In this document: piece by piece, positions 34,645 to 44,920 of the stretch
Layout of the letters: each line of letters starts with the position of its first letter
Position numbering within the stretch: the first letter of the stretch is position 1
NCBI GenBank assembly: GCA_009823505.1
Contig: VZQC01010551.1
Span: 1,282,066-1,346,065, forward strand
Direction of reading: 5' to 3'
Origin: Rhizomys pruinosus
Taxonomy: Eukaryota > Chordata > Mammalia > Rodentia > Spalacidae
Length of the DNA: 64,000 nucleotides
The notes under the pieces: generated by a model
Databases searched by the model: none
What the model was told of the DNA's origin: nothing
What the model saw: the letters and a program-made list of their open reading frames with translations, nothing else
Made by a program: the position numbers and the translations under genes

Positions 34645-35419
34645 CTTTCCTCTTGCAGTCCAGTGTTTGTATGGGAAACACATAATTGTGGCACAGAGTT
34701 GAATCTGCCTCGGGTCTGATAACTGGGGGTCTTCCTGATACTTGAGGCTTGGGGTCCGGTTGCTCTTCTTCCTCTTCATCACATAACTCTTCAGCTTTTA
34801 GCTGCAATAGCTTTTTATTTCTTAGTCCTGGTGGGCTTTGGCACTTGGCATAGTTCCCCAAATTTCGGTTCCTTGGAATCTGCAACATTGAAATGAGTGT
34901 TTCTATCTCACAAGTACAGTGCCAGGGGTTGTCATAGAGACGCAGGTAGCTCAGCAGAGGGGTGTAAATGAACACCTCTTCTGTCAAGACTTTGATCTGG
35001 TTGTGCTGTAGTAAGAGAGTGGTAAGTTTGTTTAAACCAAAGAATGCATCGCTCTCTATCTTGGAGATCTCATTCTGTTGCAGGTCCAGGCTTTTCAGCC
35101 TTTTGAACTTGGAAAACATGCTGTTCTTCAGCACACGGATTTTGTTTCTCGCTAATAGCATGTGCAGCAAATCTTGAGGCCAGTCAGGTAACACATAAAC
35201 CAATTTTCTTTCTTGACAGTCTAAGTATTTTTCATGCAGATAGGTGTACACGTCACAGGGAAGGCCTGGTGCATAGCGTTTGACTGGATTAGAACCCCTC
35301 CGGCTCCCTGCGCGGCTGCGGGGGGGATTTGCTTTGCTTCTCCCCGCACCGGGGCTGGCCTTTCGCAGCTCCGCAGCTCTGCAGAAGCAGAGCAGTATCA
35401 CAAAGACCACCACGCGCAT
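34645..35419 (-). CDS. Lrrc17: Lrrc17 first coding exon (signal peptide, N-cap, LRRs, first C-cap)
   Basis: Encodes residues 1-258 of LRRC17. The ATG at 35417-35419 is chosen because it begins a typical signal peptide (MRVVVFVILLCFCRAAE) and matches the family start. The next upstream in-frame ATG (35543-35545) lies beyond the predicted splice acceptor, in intron. After the signal comes a basic linker, then the cysteine N-cap (GLPCDVYTYLHEKYLDC). About three LRRs follow (LLARNKIRVLKN, LDLQQNEISKIES, LLLQHNQIKVLTE), then the cysteine C-cap NPWHCTCEIETLISML. An acidic run (CDEEEEEQPDPK) and VFPIQTLDCKRK precede the donor GTGTGT at 34639-34644 (phase 1). The product is a secreted extracellular-matrix-type LRR protein. 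No inactivating change is seen. Confidence 0.96.
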
Positions 35420-35539
35420 CCTGACACCCAGCTGGCCCCAGACAAGGGGACCGAGAAAGGATGCCTTTGAAATCCAAGTTTGGCTGATCTTAACTAACAG
35501 TTCAGGAAGAGTAAGTCCCACCTGGGGTGTGTGGAGTTC
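35420..35539 (-). other. Lrrc17: Lrrc17 5' UTR part of the start-codon exon
   Basis: A pyrimidine-rich tract followed by ccctattccatgcag (plus 35540-35554) gives a good splice acceptor at 35540, placing the exon start at 35539. The upstream non-coding exon and promoter were not located. Confidence 0.6.
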
Positions 35540-35737
35540 CTGCATGGAATAGGGAAAAAAAAAAGCGAAAAAATTAAAAAGTATTAAAAGTTAAAGACCA
35601 TCTCAAACAGTGTATGACAGAATCGATAGATTTATTTTGTTTAAACGAAAGGCTTCCAGTTCAAACAAGTTGGCAGAAAAGTGATATAGAAACTTCCCTT
35701 CTTACTCGCCTGATTTAGTTTCCAAATGTTTGGGTCC

Positions 35738-36141
35738 TGTTCTAGTTTGTCTTCCATTGCTGTGACAAAACACTCTGACTGACACCAACTTGGGGAGGAA
35801 AGGGTTTATTCAGCTTACATCTCCTGGGTCAGTTCATCACCCAGGGAGCCCAAGGCAGGAACCCAGGGCAGGAACCTGGAGGCAGGAGCTGAAGCACAGG
35901 CCATGGAGGAATGCTGTTCACTGGCTTGCTCCTTTGGCTCATGCCCAGCCTGCCCTCTCATACCGTACACAACAACCTGCCCAGGGTGGCACCACTCATT
36001 GGGGGCTGGGCCCTCCCACACTGCTTGACCATCAGGACAATACTCCACAGATGTGGCCTCAGGCCAATCCAATGGAGCCAATTCCCCAACTGAGGCTCCC
36101 TCAACCCAGGTGTGTCGTTGACACTAAAGCTATCCAGCACA
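35738..36141 (-). mobile_element. 3' LTR of ERVL/MaLR-like element
   Basis: 404-bp LTR (plus TGTTCTAG...CAGCACA). It is in the same orientation as and highly similar to 37566-37961. Preceded on the left by ggtcc (35733-35737), half of the target duplication. Confidence 0.9.
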
Positions 36142-37565
36142 ACTGACCCCTTGTCAACTTGACACACAAAACACATCACTATTTTTTTTTATTAATTTTA
36201 TTTCTGTATGTGTATGAATGTACTGTCTGCATGCAAGTTTGTGCACCCGTGTCGTGCAATGCCGCGGAGGTCAGAAGAGGGTGTCGGATTCCACTGGAAC
36301 TGGAGTTCTCCTGGAATTGGAGTTTCAGACGGTTCTCGGCTGCCATGTGGATGCTGGGGATCGAACCCGGGTCCTCTGCGAGAGCGGTCGGTGCTCTTAA
36401 CCGCTAGGCCATCTCTCCAGCCCAAAACACATCACTATTAAACCACCACCTTTCCAGTTCTTATCCCCAAAGTATGATGTTAACATTAATCACAACCTAA
36501 GACAGTACAACCTTAAAAGCCCCACAGTCCTTAAAATGTCCAAATGCTTAAAAGTTCAGTCTATTATAAAGTCTCTTAACTGTGGGCTGCTGTACAATCC
36601 AAAACAAGTACTGTCTTATTTCAAAGGGAAGAATCAGGCACACTCAAACAAAACCTAAGTCCAGCAAAGTAGCTCAAGGCTGGACACCTGGGATTCACTC
36701 ACGATCTTCTGGGCTCCAAAAGGTTTTGGCAGCTCCCCCTCTCCAACTCCCTGTCCGTGGCACACACAACTCATCTTGCAGGCTCAGGCTGACTCCATTT
36801 CACACCTGCTGCTGATCTTGGTGGTCATCCCATGGTCCCAGCATCTCCAAAAAGCTGGGGTCACCACTGAAACTGAGGCAGCACATTCACCAATGGTCTC
36901 TTCTGACCTCTCCTAGTGCAAAGCCTCAGCTTCTCTCCATGACCCCTGCAATCCTGGGGTCTTTACTGCAACTGAGGTGCACTTCCACCAATGGTCTTTC
37001 CTGACCTCTCACAGTGCCAAGCCTCGACTGCTCTCTGTGACCCCCTCAAATTTTAACACCAGCACCATTATAAGAGACTCTTACACACTACTAAGTCCTG
37101 CTTCTGGCTTGACATGGAGGCTTGGGCCCCTTCTGGAGCACAGCTTCTGTGTGCTGACCCTGAAGAAATTCTTCCCAGAAGATTTCACCACAGTGATGCT
37201 GGTCTCTTGTTACTTATAGCTAATTTTTCAGCCCCAGCTAACCAGCATCAATTGTCCCAGTACAACAAAGATTTCACTTCAGGTTCTGGTCTCTTGTTAC
37301 TTACAGCTGATTCTTCAGCCCCAGCTGACCAGAACCCACAGATTAAACAGTCCTGATGATCTCTGCTTCCCTTTGAAACTAGAAACTTCACAAGCCTTCA
37401 TCTTCTACAACTCCTTTAGCAAAACTGCTCCAAGCTCCACAGCAACAATCTTTAGGCATTCAATGATCTTCCCAGCCCAAAGTTCCAAACACCTCCACAA
37501 TCTTTCCCCAAAACACCAAGGTCAGGTCTGTCACAGCAATACCCCACTCTTCTGGTACCAATTTC
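36142..37565 (-). mobile_element. internal region of LTR element, non-coding
   Basis: About 1.4 kb (about 1.18 kb without the inserted B2) between two LTRs, without a gag/pol-like frame; hence non-autonomous. A primer-binding site TGGTACCAGAAGAGTGGGG is read on the minus strand at 37560-37542, three to five bases from the 5' LTR. It contains internal duplications, for example two 'ggtctcttgttactta' units near 37200 and 37288 and two 'caccaatggtct' units near 36890 and 36990. Confidence 0.85.
36184..36423 (-). mobile_element. B2 SINE inside the LTR element
   Basis: Full B2 flanked by a perfect 16-bp duplication, aaaacacatcactatt (36168-36183 and 36424-36439). It is younger than the LTR element. 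Confidence 0.95.
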
Positions 37566-37961
37566 TGTTCTAGTTTGTCTTCCATTGCTGTGACAAAACA
37601 CTCTGACCAACACCAACTTGGGGAGGAAAGGGTTTATTCAGCTCACATCTCCTGGGTCACAGTTCATCTCTCAGGGAGCCCAAGGCAGGAACTCAGGGCA
37701 GGAACCTGGAGGCAGGAGCTGAAGCACAGGCCATGGAGGAATGCTGTTTACCGGCTTGCTCCCCTGGCTCATGCCCAGCCCGCCTTCTTATATGGTACAC
37801 AACAACCTGCCCAGGGTGGCACCACTCATTGTGGGCTGGACCCTCCCACAGTGCTTGACCCTCCACAGATGTGGCCACAGGCCAATCCAATGGAGCCAAT
37901 TCCCCAACTGAGGCTCCTTCAACCCAGGTGTGTCAAGTTGATACTAAAACTATCCAGCACA
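37566..37961 (-). mobile_element. 5' LTR of ERVL/MaLR-like element
   Basis: 396-bp LTR; the following five bases ggtcc (37962-37966) repeat 35733-35737, giving a perfect 5-bp target duplication. The LTR has AATAAA (plus TTTATT near 37635) and a TATA-like box on the minus strand. Confidence 0.9.
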
Positions 37962-38194
37962 GGTCCTGATTTTGAATGAAGGCTCTCTTACCTGCCAGAT
38001 TATATCTGACCTTATCTTCAGCCTCTTTAAAATGGGACCTAGGCTGTCTCCTTGTCCCTGGGCAGATGAAAGGGGCTTAGGCATGCTTGGGGATTCCCAG
38101 TGCCTGGCCCAGGGCAAGTTCTCAGACAGTAGAACTTTGCATGGTGAAAATGGAAACCTGGAATTCTTCATCCTGGGTTTAAGAAATTAAAGGA

Positions 38195-38400
38195 GGGGCT
38201 CCAGAGTTGGCTAAGTGGTTAAGACCACTGGCTGCTCTTACAGAGGAAGAGGTTTGGTGCCCAGCACCTACACGGTGGTTAACAACCATCCATAACTCCA
38301 GTTCTAGGAGATCTAACATCCTCTTCTGGCCTCCCAGGGGATTACGTGACATGGGTATACATGAAGGCAATACACTTACACACATAAAATAATACATGAC
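38195..38400 (+). mobile_element. B2-like SINE
   Basis: B2 head (ggctccagagttggctaagtgg ... cagcacctacacggtgg) and body. Its 3' end is expanded into a 50-bp tandem repeat. Confidence 0.8.
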
Positions 38401-38544
38401 ATGGGTATACATGAAGGCAATGCACTTACACACATAAAATAATACATGACATGGGTATACATGAAGGCAATGCACTTACACACATAAAATAATACATGAT
38501 ATGGGTATACATGATGGCAATACACTTACATACATAAAATAATA
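38345..38544. repeat. 4 x 50-bp tandem repeat from a B2 tail
   Basis: Four units starting at 38345, 38395, 38445 and 38495 (each catgacatgggtatacatga...ataaaataata). The inner units are nearly identical; the last has several changes. Confidence 0.95.
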
Positions 38545-38639
38545 AATTTTAAAAAGGAAGAAATTAGAGGAATTCTCTTGACAGCCCTGAAATGCACAAT
38601 CATGTGCAGGGCTCGGGGCATCCTGAACTTACTATTTTT

Positions 38640-38965
38640 CTTTCTTTCACTGTTTCCCAGTCATTACTCATGTTGAATTTGGGGCACAGAAATGCTCATC
38701 ATGAACAGCTGCTCCGGCCACCTCCTGTAGGTCTAGTGTCAAGTGTCAGCATGTCAGTGATGGCCAGGCACTCCCAGCCCACCTTTCTTCTTTCATCTAT
38801 ATTTTGTCTCAGCATTCATCAGCATCTATTTAAGCAGACATTTGACTTCCTTTGTGTACTGTTTCCTTGGGTTCCAAACTAGAAAATAAACTCCCTGAGG
38901 ACAGGATTTTTATCTGTTTTGCTGGCTACTGTATTTTCTTGACAAATATTTTTTTGAATGTATGA
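38640..38965 (+). mobile_element. L2 3' fragment
   Basis: Ends with the L2 signature 'ataaactccctgaggacagg ... gacaaatatttttttgaatg'. Confidence 0.65.
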
Positions 38966-39059
38966 CTTATTCTCTGTAGCTGTCCTGTTCCAAAGAAGGT
39001 TTATTTGACAAACTGACACTATTTTGTGAATCTATTTTTTCATATACTACTATTGGTAA

Positions 39060-39292
39060 CTTCGTTTTATTTTTTTTTTACACAGGTCTCAAATAACTCA
39101 GAGCCTCAAACTCATTTTGTAGCTAAGGATGACCTTAAATTTCTCATCCTCCTTCCACCTTCAGAATACTGGGCTCAGTTACAGGCATGTGGCACCAACT
39201 TACTTTTTGTGATGTTAGGTATTGAACCCAGAGCCTTGTACAAGCCAGGCAAGCAGGCTACCAACTGGGTTCTATCTCCAACCCAGATCTGG
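39060..39292 (-). mobile_element. B4-like SINE
   Basis: Antisense B4 (ctcaaactcattttgtagct ... tattgaacccagagccttgt ... ctatctccaaccc). Confidence 0.65.
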
Positions 39293-39294
39293 AT

Positions 39295-40035
39295 GTTTTT
39301 AGGAGCTGTTTTCTTTCTTTTTTTTTTTTTTTTTTTACATTTTGAAAATATTTCTGTTTTGTGTCTATCACTTAGGACAAAGCTACTCCTGGCAAAGGAA
39401 GAAATATCCCAAGTAGATTTATGGCTAATAACATGTCTGCTATTAGTGCTGGGCTTGTGCTTATGAGTGTCAGATGTGCTTACTGTTCATTATGGTTTGA
39501 GTGTCAGGACCACCCTTGCTTGCATTTTTCCAGCTTCATTGGGTCTCATCCACCTATAATGTCCCCTTCTTTGCCTCAAGCTGCCCCCCCAACATGTTCG
39601 CTGTCTGTTCTCTCCAAGCTGCTCTTGGGGCTCGGATTGTGGAACTCTGTGCTGTTTGTGTGCATGTGTCTCCTCTTCATGAGACCATAAGCTGTGCAAG
39701 GCCGGTAGTTCCAGAGCAACTTAAGCACACAGCCTTCCCAACCTCTACTTCTCTATCTGAAATTCATTGTAACTTGTATGTAAATTTAACCTAAAAAGTC
39801 ATTACTAATCATTTGTTTCAATTATTCTTGTTAAAGCATTTGAGGATATCTCTGACATCCTTTAAATGCATTTAAAAATACTGTAGAATATGGCACCAAT
39901 TGAGAGATAGATCGATGAGTGGATCTTCAGTAAAGCCAATACAATAAAATACAGATGATAATCTGGGTGGTAGAGACATGGGTGCTCACTGTGTAGGCCT
40001 CTCAGTGTTTGTACTTGTGTGGAAATTTTGTGTAT
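39295..40035. other. Fbxl13 intron, no certain feature
   Basis: About 740 bp with a T tract at about 39318-39337. 39480-39720 may be an L2 remnant; nothing else is seen. Confidence 0.4.
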
Positions 40036-40037
40036 TC

Positions 40038-40299
40038 TATATTTTTTATTTATTTATTTTTTAATTTTTTTATTTATTTCTGTATGTGTATGAATGTACT
40101 GTCTGCATGTAAGTTTGTGCACCCGTGTCGTGCAATGCCTCGGAGGTCAGAAGAGGGTGTTGGACTCCCCTGGAACTGGAGCTCTCCTGGGATTGGAGTT
40201 TCAGACAGTTCTCGGCTGACATGTGGGTGCTGGGGAATCGAACCTGGGTCCTCTGCAAGAGCCTCAGCGCTCTTAACCGCTAGGCCATCTCTCCAGCCC
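40038..40299 (-). mobile_element. B2 SINE
   Basis: Minus full-length B2 with an A/T-rich tail. Confidence 0.92.
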
Positions 40300-40347
40300 G
40301 TATTATATTTATTATATAAAGTAAAATTCTGGTGAAAAGGTGAAAAG

Positions 40348-40641
40348 TGGAGCCAAGGAGATGGCTCAGTTAGTAAATTTCTTGCACACAAACACAAGGA
40401 CCTGAGTTTAATCCCTAATGCCCACATAAAAGTGGAGCACAGTGGTGTTTGTCTATTGCCCCAGAGCAGGGGAGGCAGAGGCAGGCAGGAGGCTCCCTAG
40501 GGCTCCCTGTCCAGCCAGACTTGCAGAATCTGTGAGCTCCAGCCCAGGAGGAAACCTCCAAAATTAGATGGTGAGTGATGGAGGCAGACACTCGGCATCA
40601 AGCTCTGGCTCTCACAAGAATGTGTACATACACATATGTGC

Positions 40642-40645
<4 letters not shown>
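40348..40645 (+). mobile_element. B4 SINE
   Basis: ID-like head (ccaaggagatggctcagttag), B1-like middle (gaggcagaggcaggcaggagg) and CA-rich tail leading into the microsatellite. Confidence 0.75.

Positions 40646-40646
<1 letters not shown>

Positions 40647-40681
<35 letters not shown>
40647..40681. repeat. (CA)n microsatellite
   Basis: About 34 bp, tail of the B4. Confidence 0.95.
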
Positions 40682-40715
40682 GAAAAAAATGCCAAAAAGA
40701 AATTTGACTTTTTTG

Positions 40716-40862
40716 TTTGTTGTCTTTTTGAGACAGTCTCCCTACATCCCCAGCTGTCCTGGAACTCACTCTGTAGACCAGGCTGGCCTTGAACTCACAA
40801 AGATCCTCCTGCCTCTGCCTCCCGAGTGCTAGGATTAAAGGCGTGCGCCACCACGCCCGGTG
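40716..40862 (-). mobile_element. B1 SINE
   Basis: Minus B1 (tttttgagacagtctcccta ... caccacgcccgg), little diverged. Confidence 0.93.
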
Positions 40863-41167
40863 AAATTTGACGTTTTTCCAGTGCTTTCAAGCTAAAAGCT
40901 CTAAGGATATGATATTTTTAAGGCAAAGTAGTTTTTTTTCTCTTTTCCCCTTCTTCCTATAATCCTCAAAGAATAATAAACATATGCACATATATTTTAG
41001 TTTTCAAGCCAACATAAATCATTTGCTTGGGTAGAGAAAGCCACACACTTCGAACACATTACCAAGGTTCTTATTTGCTTTCTAATGAATATATTGCACT
41101 GAATATAGGGTGGAAAAACTTGAAATGTTTGTAATATGTTTAGTGATGTCTGACTTGTTTGATTTAG

Positions 41168-41220
41168 GCCTCTGTGAAAACTTGCAAGAGCTGAACGTGT
41201 CTGACTGCGCCACTGTCACG
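41168..41220 (+). CDS. Fbxl13: Fbxl13 internal LRR exon
   Basis: A 53-nt exon between acceptor ttgtttgatttag (ends 41167) and donor GTGAGC (41221). Reading from base 3 it encodes LCENLQELNVSDCATVT, which matches the start of the LRR region of FBXL13 (CxNLQELNVSDC). It ends in phase 0, fitting the next exon at 47989 (GAT...). FBXL13 is an F-box/LRR substrate adaptor of SCF ubiquitin ligases. It is also known as a nexin-dynein regulatory complex subunit of motile cilia. The gene runs opposite to Lrrc17. The F-box exons upstream were not found in the window. Confidence 0.88.
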
Positions 41221-41224
41221 GTGA

Positions 41225-41715
41225 GCACAAGCAGCCTGTGCTGCTGCCCTTCACACAGGTCCAGGCTCCTCACGCTGGGCAGCCAGTGTGCACAGCACAT
41301 GCTTTTGTGTGCACCAGGGTTGAATATGGAAAAAGCAAATGATATTAAACGTTGGCAGGAAATTTTACCCCATCTGTACAATGCTAGTATTAATCTTGTA
41401 GGCATCTGCCCGGTGTTGGAACCTCTGGTAAATGGAAACTCTTCAATGATTACACAAAAATGAACTGTTTATGTTCCATGGATATGTGTATGAGACAGAA
41501 AATACAGCCCCTCCCAGCAAGGATAAGGCACTCATTTTACTGGTTTTCTTGCCTATTAACTGTATCAAGGAAGATGGAACTGAACGTATATCCCTAAATG
41601 CTTTCCTCCTGGCTCCTGTCCTGAATCTGTCTTTTATCCTGTGAGCACACAATACTTTTTCTACAGTCACGTCTGACCAATTCATTCCCATCTGCTGTCA
41701 CCCAAACTGGCTGAC
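41225..41715. other. Fbxl13 intron, no recognised feature
   Basis: About 490 bp of single-copy DNA. The open frame running from the exon into the intron is incidental. Confidence 0.5.
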
Positions 41716-41719
41716 ATCA

Positions 41720-41924
41720 AAGCACTGGAACATTTTCTCACCCTGAAGACCTTCTGTCATCTTCTGCTTCCCGTCCAGCCTCATCTCCTTCCACTCCTGT
41801 GGACACCGTACGTTTCTGTGGCCAGGGTCCAATGCTACTTGCACTTTCTCATTTGCTCCCACTGAACTTACATTGCCCTTTCCTTTCCCTCAAACACTGC
41901 TTTGCTTTTTTCTTTTTTCTTTTT

Positions 41925-41975
<51 letters not shown>

Positions 41976-42110
41976 CTTTCTTTATTTTTTTTTGGGGGGG
42001 GGGTAAGGCTTATCATCCATATCTCCTCCTCTAAGCCACCATTGGCTCCTAGGCCTGACCTTGTGACGCCTCTATGCTTTTTTATCAGCTGTAGTACCTA
42101 AGTACTTTGT
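41720..42110 (+). mobile_element. possible L2 fragment with (CTTT)n
   Basis: Pyrimidine-rich L2-like text (ctcatctccttccactcctg; ttggctcctaggcctgaccttg) interrupted by a TTTC microsatellite at 41905-41990 and a G tract. Confidence 0.45.
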
Positions 42111-42122
42111 TTCTGCATCCTT

Positions 42123-42287
42123 TTCTTTTTTATTTTTATTTTTTGGTCTTTTCGAGACAGGGTCTCCCTGTAGCCCCAGCTGTCCTGGACTCACCTTGTA
42201 GACCAGGCTGGCCTTGAACTCACAAAGATCTGCCTGTCTCTGCCTCCCAAGTGCTAGGATTAAAGGCATGCACCACCACTCCCAGCT
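42123..42287 (-). mobile_element. B1 SINE
   Basis: Minus B1 (ttttcgagacagggtctccc ... caccaccactcccagc). Confidence 0.93.
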
Positions 42288-42348
42288 GTTTCTGCATCCT
42301 GAAGAGCAGGAGACATGTCTTATTTTGAGATAGTAAGATCCGTGGTAA

Positions 42349-42565
42349 GCATTTGCTGGGCCTGGTGGTACAGGTGCTTTAATCTCAGTTACTCAGAAGG
42401 CTAAGGCAGGAGGGTCACAAGTTCAAGAACTGCCTGGGCTCCAGAGTGAGTTTAAGGACAGTCTGAGTAATTTGGTGATCTTCCATCTTAAAATCAAAAG
42501 AAAGAAAAGGTTGGGGCTGTTGCTCAGTGGCAGAGAGGACCTGGTTTCCATTCTTAGTTAGGGAA
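42349..42565 (+). mobile_element. B1-like remnant followed by ID-type SINE
   Basis: Old B1 text (gctgggcctggtggtacagg ... caagttcaagaactgcctgg), then an ID head (ttggggctgttgctcagtgg ... ggacctggtttcc) with A-rich tail; together B4-like. Confidence 0.65.
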
Positions 42566-42569
42566 AAAG

Positions 42570-43140
42570 AAAAAAGACTCAATGATATGTAATGAATGTA
42601 TTCCACTGTATGGTGATACCCAGCAGGCAATGGACAACATAGAGCTCAAGATTCCATCATATGTTGACAGGTAAATGTGTCATAATTAACAGGCTAAGTG
42701 GGCATAAGATCAATCTAGTGATGAAGGACTCGGGGCTAGCCTTGGAGAATGCTGACTCAGAGAGAGGGTAGAGGATATGGAGAAGGAACAGGAAGGGAAG
42801 TAGGCTGGAATGGAGAGAAGAGAACGTTCAGAAAGGAGTGGCCAAAGTAAGCAAGTAAGCAAAGGGCTGCGCTTTGCATCCTGGAGCTGAGCATTGGAAG
42901 GTAACTGGGCAATTTTGCTGAAATGGTTTCAGTGGGATACTGGAGCAGAAATATAATTGTAGTAAACTGAGAAGAGGACAAGATAGTGATGCAAGGAGGT
43001 GAGACATCAATTATAAATTGATCTTTCAGTAAAATGGCATGGGGAGTAGAAAGAAAATAGGTCCTGGGAAAATGTAAATAAGCAGAGACTCTGTTAAAGC
43101 AATTGATGGAGCAAATCTCTGAAAGATGGAGATAGCAGAA
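42570..43140. other. Fbxl13 intron, no recognised feature
   Basis: About 570 bp. A long minus-strand open frame across 42757-43359 has no domain, crosses into the LTR and is rejected as a gene. Confidence 0.5.
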
Positions 43141-43145
43141 GGCCA

Positions 43146-43534
43146 GATGGTGTAATGTCTCTATGTCCCATTTAGCTTTGTGAATTTGACATAGGCTCTT
43201 CTGAGGGGAACTCTCCTTGGAAGAATTGCCTAGATAGACTATGGGGGATTGTCTTATTGATTGATGCAGGAAGGCCCAGCCCACTGTGGGCAGCACCACC
43301 TCTACAAAGGTGGTCGTGGGCTGCCTATGAAAGCAAGCTAAGCATGAGCCGGAGAGCAAGGCCTCAAGCCAGGTGCCCCTTGGGGTTCCTGCCTCTGGGT
43401 TCCTGCTTGAGTTCCTGCACTAACTTTCCTCAAAGATGGATTGTAACTTGGAAGTGTAGGCTGGATAAACCCTTTTCACCCCAAGTATTTTTTAGTCAGT
43501 GTTTTATCACAGTAATGGAAAAGTAGATAGAACA
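43146..43534 (+). mobile_element. diverged solo LTR related to the 22480 family
   Basis: Shares 'aggcccagcccactgtgggc', 'gagttcctgc', 'gctggataaaccctttt' and an end in ...agaaca with the LTRs at 22480 and 35738, but is much more diverged. The 5' end is uncertain and no clear target duplication is seen. Confidence 0.7.
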
Positions 43535-43837
43535 CGCTCATTGCACACTAACTCCAGGCTGAGGTCAATGCCCTTGGCACAAGTGAAACCGGCCTCTGCG
43601 CTCCTTCCTGGGACCTTCACATAGCCTCACACTTCATACTGGTAGTTACTCTTTCAAATTTATACCATTTTAATATTAAATCAAGTTCTCTGCACTGCTA
43701 TTTCATTATATCCCTGAACGTATTTTTCTATTTGCAGGAATGATGACCCTTCCCTCCCTGCCTTTTCCACCCCTTCCTGGCTAACACTTGTTTCTTCTTT
43801 AAAGCACTTTTCAACTCCATTGGGTCTTCCCATTTAC

Positions 43838-44084
43838 TTTTTTTTTTAATTTTTTATTTATTTCTGTATGTGTATGAATGTACTGTCTGCATGCAAGTTT
43901 GTGCACCCGTGTCGTGCAATGCCGCGGAGGTCAGAAGAGGGTGTCGGATTCCCCTGGAACTGGAGTTCTCCTGGAATTGGAGTTTCAGACGGTTCTCAGC
44001 CACCATGTGGGTGCTGGGCATCGAACCCGGGTCCTCTGTAAGAGCGGTCTGCACTCTTAACCGCTAGGCCATCTCTCCAGCCCC
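43838..44084 (-). mobile_element. B2 SINE
   Basis: Minus B2 with flanks cccatttactttt / ccattcacttttt. Confidence 0.93.
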
Positions 44085-44130
44085 CCATTCACTTTTTAAA
44101 AAGCCGACCATCTAAAAACAGCATAGAAAT

Positions 44131-44288
44131 AAGCTGGGCATGGTGGCATACACCTTTAATACCAGCACCCGGAAGGCAGAGGCAAGTGGATCTTCGTGCG
44201 TTCAAGGCCAGACTGGTCTATATAGTGATCTCCAAGCCAGCAGGGACTAAAGGGAGACCCTGTCTAAAAAAAAAAAAAAAAAAAAAAG
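44131..44288 (+). mobile_element. B1 SINE
   Basis: Plus B1 (aagctgggcatggtggcata ... ccctgtctaaaaaaa). Confidence 0.9.
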
Positions 44289-44679
44289 AAATAGAAATAA
44301 ACTTACATGGATATTGATATAAAATATTCTTAAAGTAAACAATTTAATATATATATATATAAAATTATGGAACTATAGCCACAACCAACTTCAAAATATT
44401 TTCTTCATCCTTATAAGAACTTGCATCCATTGAGCCACCTCTCATTTTCTCTCATTGTCCCTTAAGATTCAATTTACTTTTTGACAAAACCAACTTATCC
44501 CTTGCCTGAGTTAGGACTATCGTTTCAGTATCTCAGCATTTATACTTTCTGCTTTTCTTTATATTTCTGTTTGCATTGTATCTCCTGTTTTAGAATTAGC
44601 TCTTTGAAAATCCTTTTTAATTTTTTAGTGAAACTTACCTTCCCATTGTCACAGCAAAACGTTTTCCCAAAGATGGAAA

Positions 44680-44906
44680 ATTTTTTTAAATATTTTTATT
44701 TATTTTGTATGTGTATGAATGTACTATCTGCATGCAGGTTTGTGCACCCATGTCATGAAATGCCATGGAGGTCAGAAGAGGGTGTCGGAATCCTCTGGAA
44801 CTGGAATTAAAGATGGTTCTCAGCCGCCCTGTGGGTGCTGGGGATCGAACCTTGGTCTTCTGCAAGAGCAGTTGGCGCTCTTAACCACTAGGCCATCTCT
44901 CCAGCC
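44680..44906 (-). mobile_element. B2 SINE
   Basis: Minus B2 with a duplication ccaaagatggaaaa near 44666-44679 and at 44907-44920. Confidence 0.93.
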
Positions 44907-44920
44907 CCAAAGATGGAAAA

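Noticed and set aside
35543..35545. Upstream in-frame ATG for Lrrc17
   Set aside because: It lies on the intron side of a good splice acceptor (35540/35541), and the sequence between is not a signal peptide; the ATG at 35417-35419 fits the family.
38345..38544. Regularly spaced repeats resembling a CRISPR array
   Set aside because: The units are contiguous 50-mers without unique spacers, derived from a B2 tail in a mammalian genome.
42757..43359. 200-codon minus-strand open frame
   Set aside because: It crosses from intron into a diverged LTR and shows no protein features.
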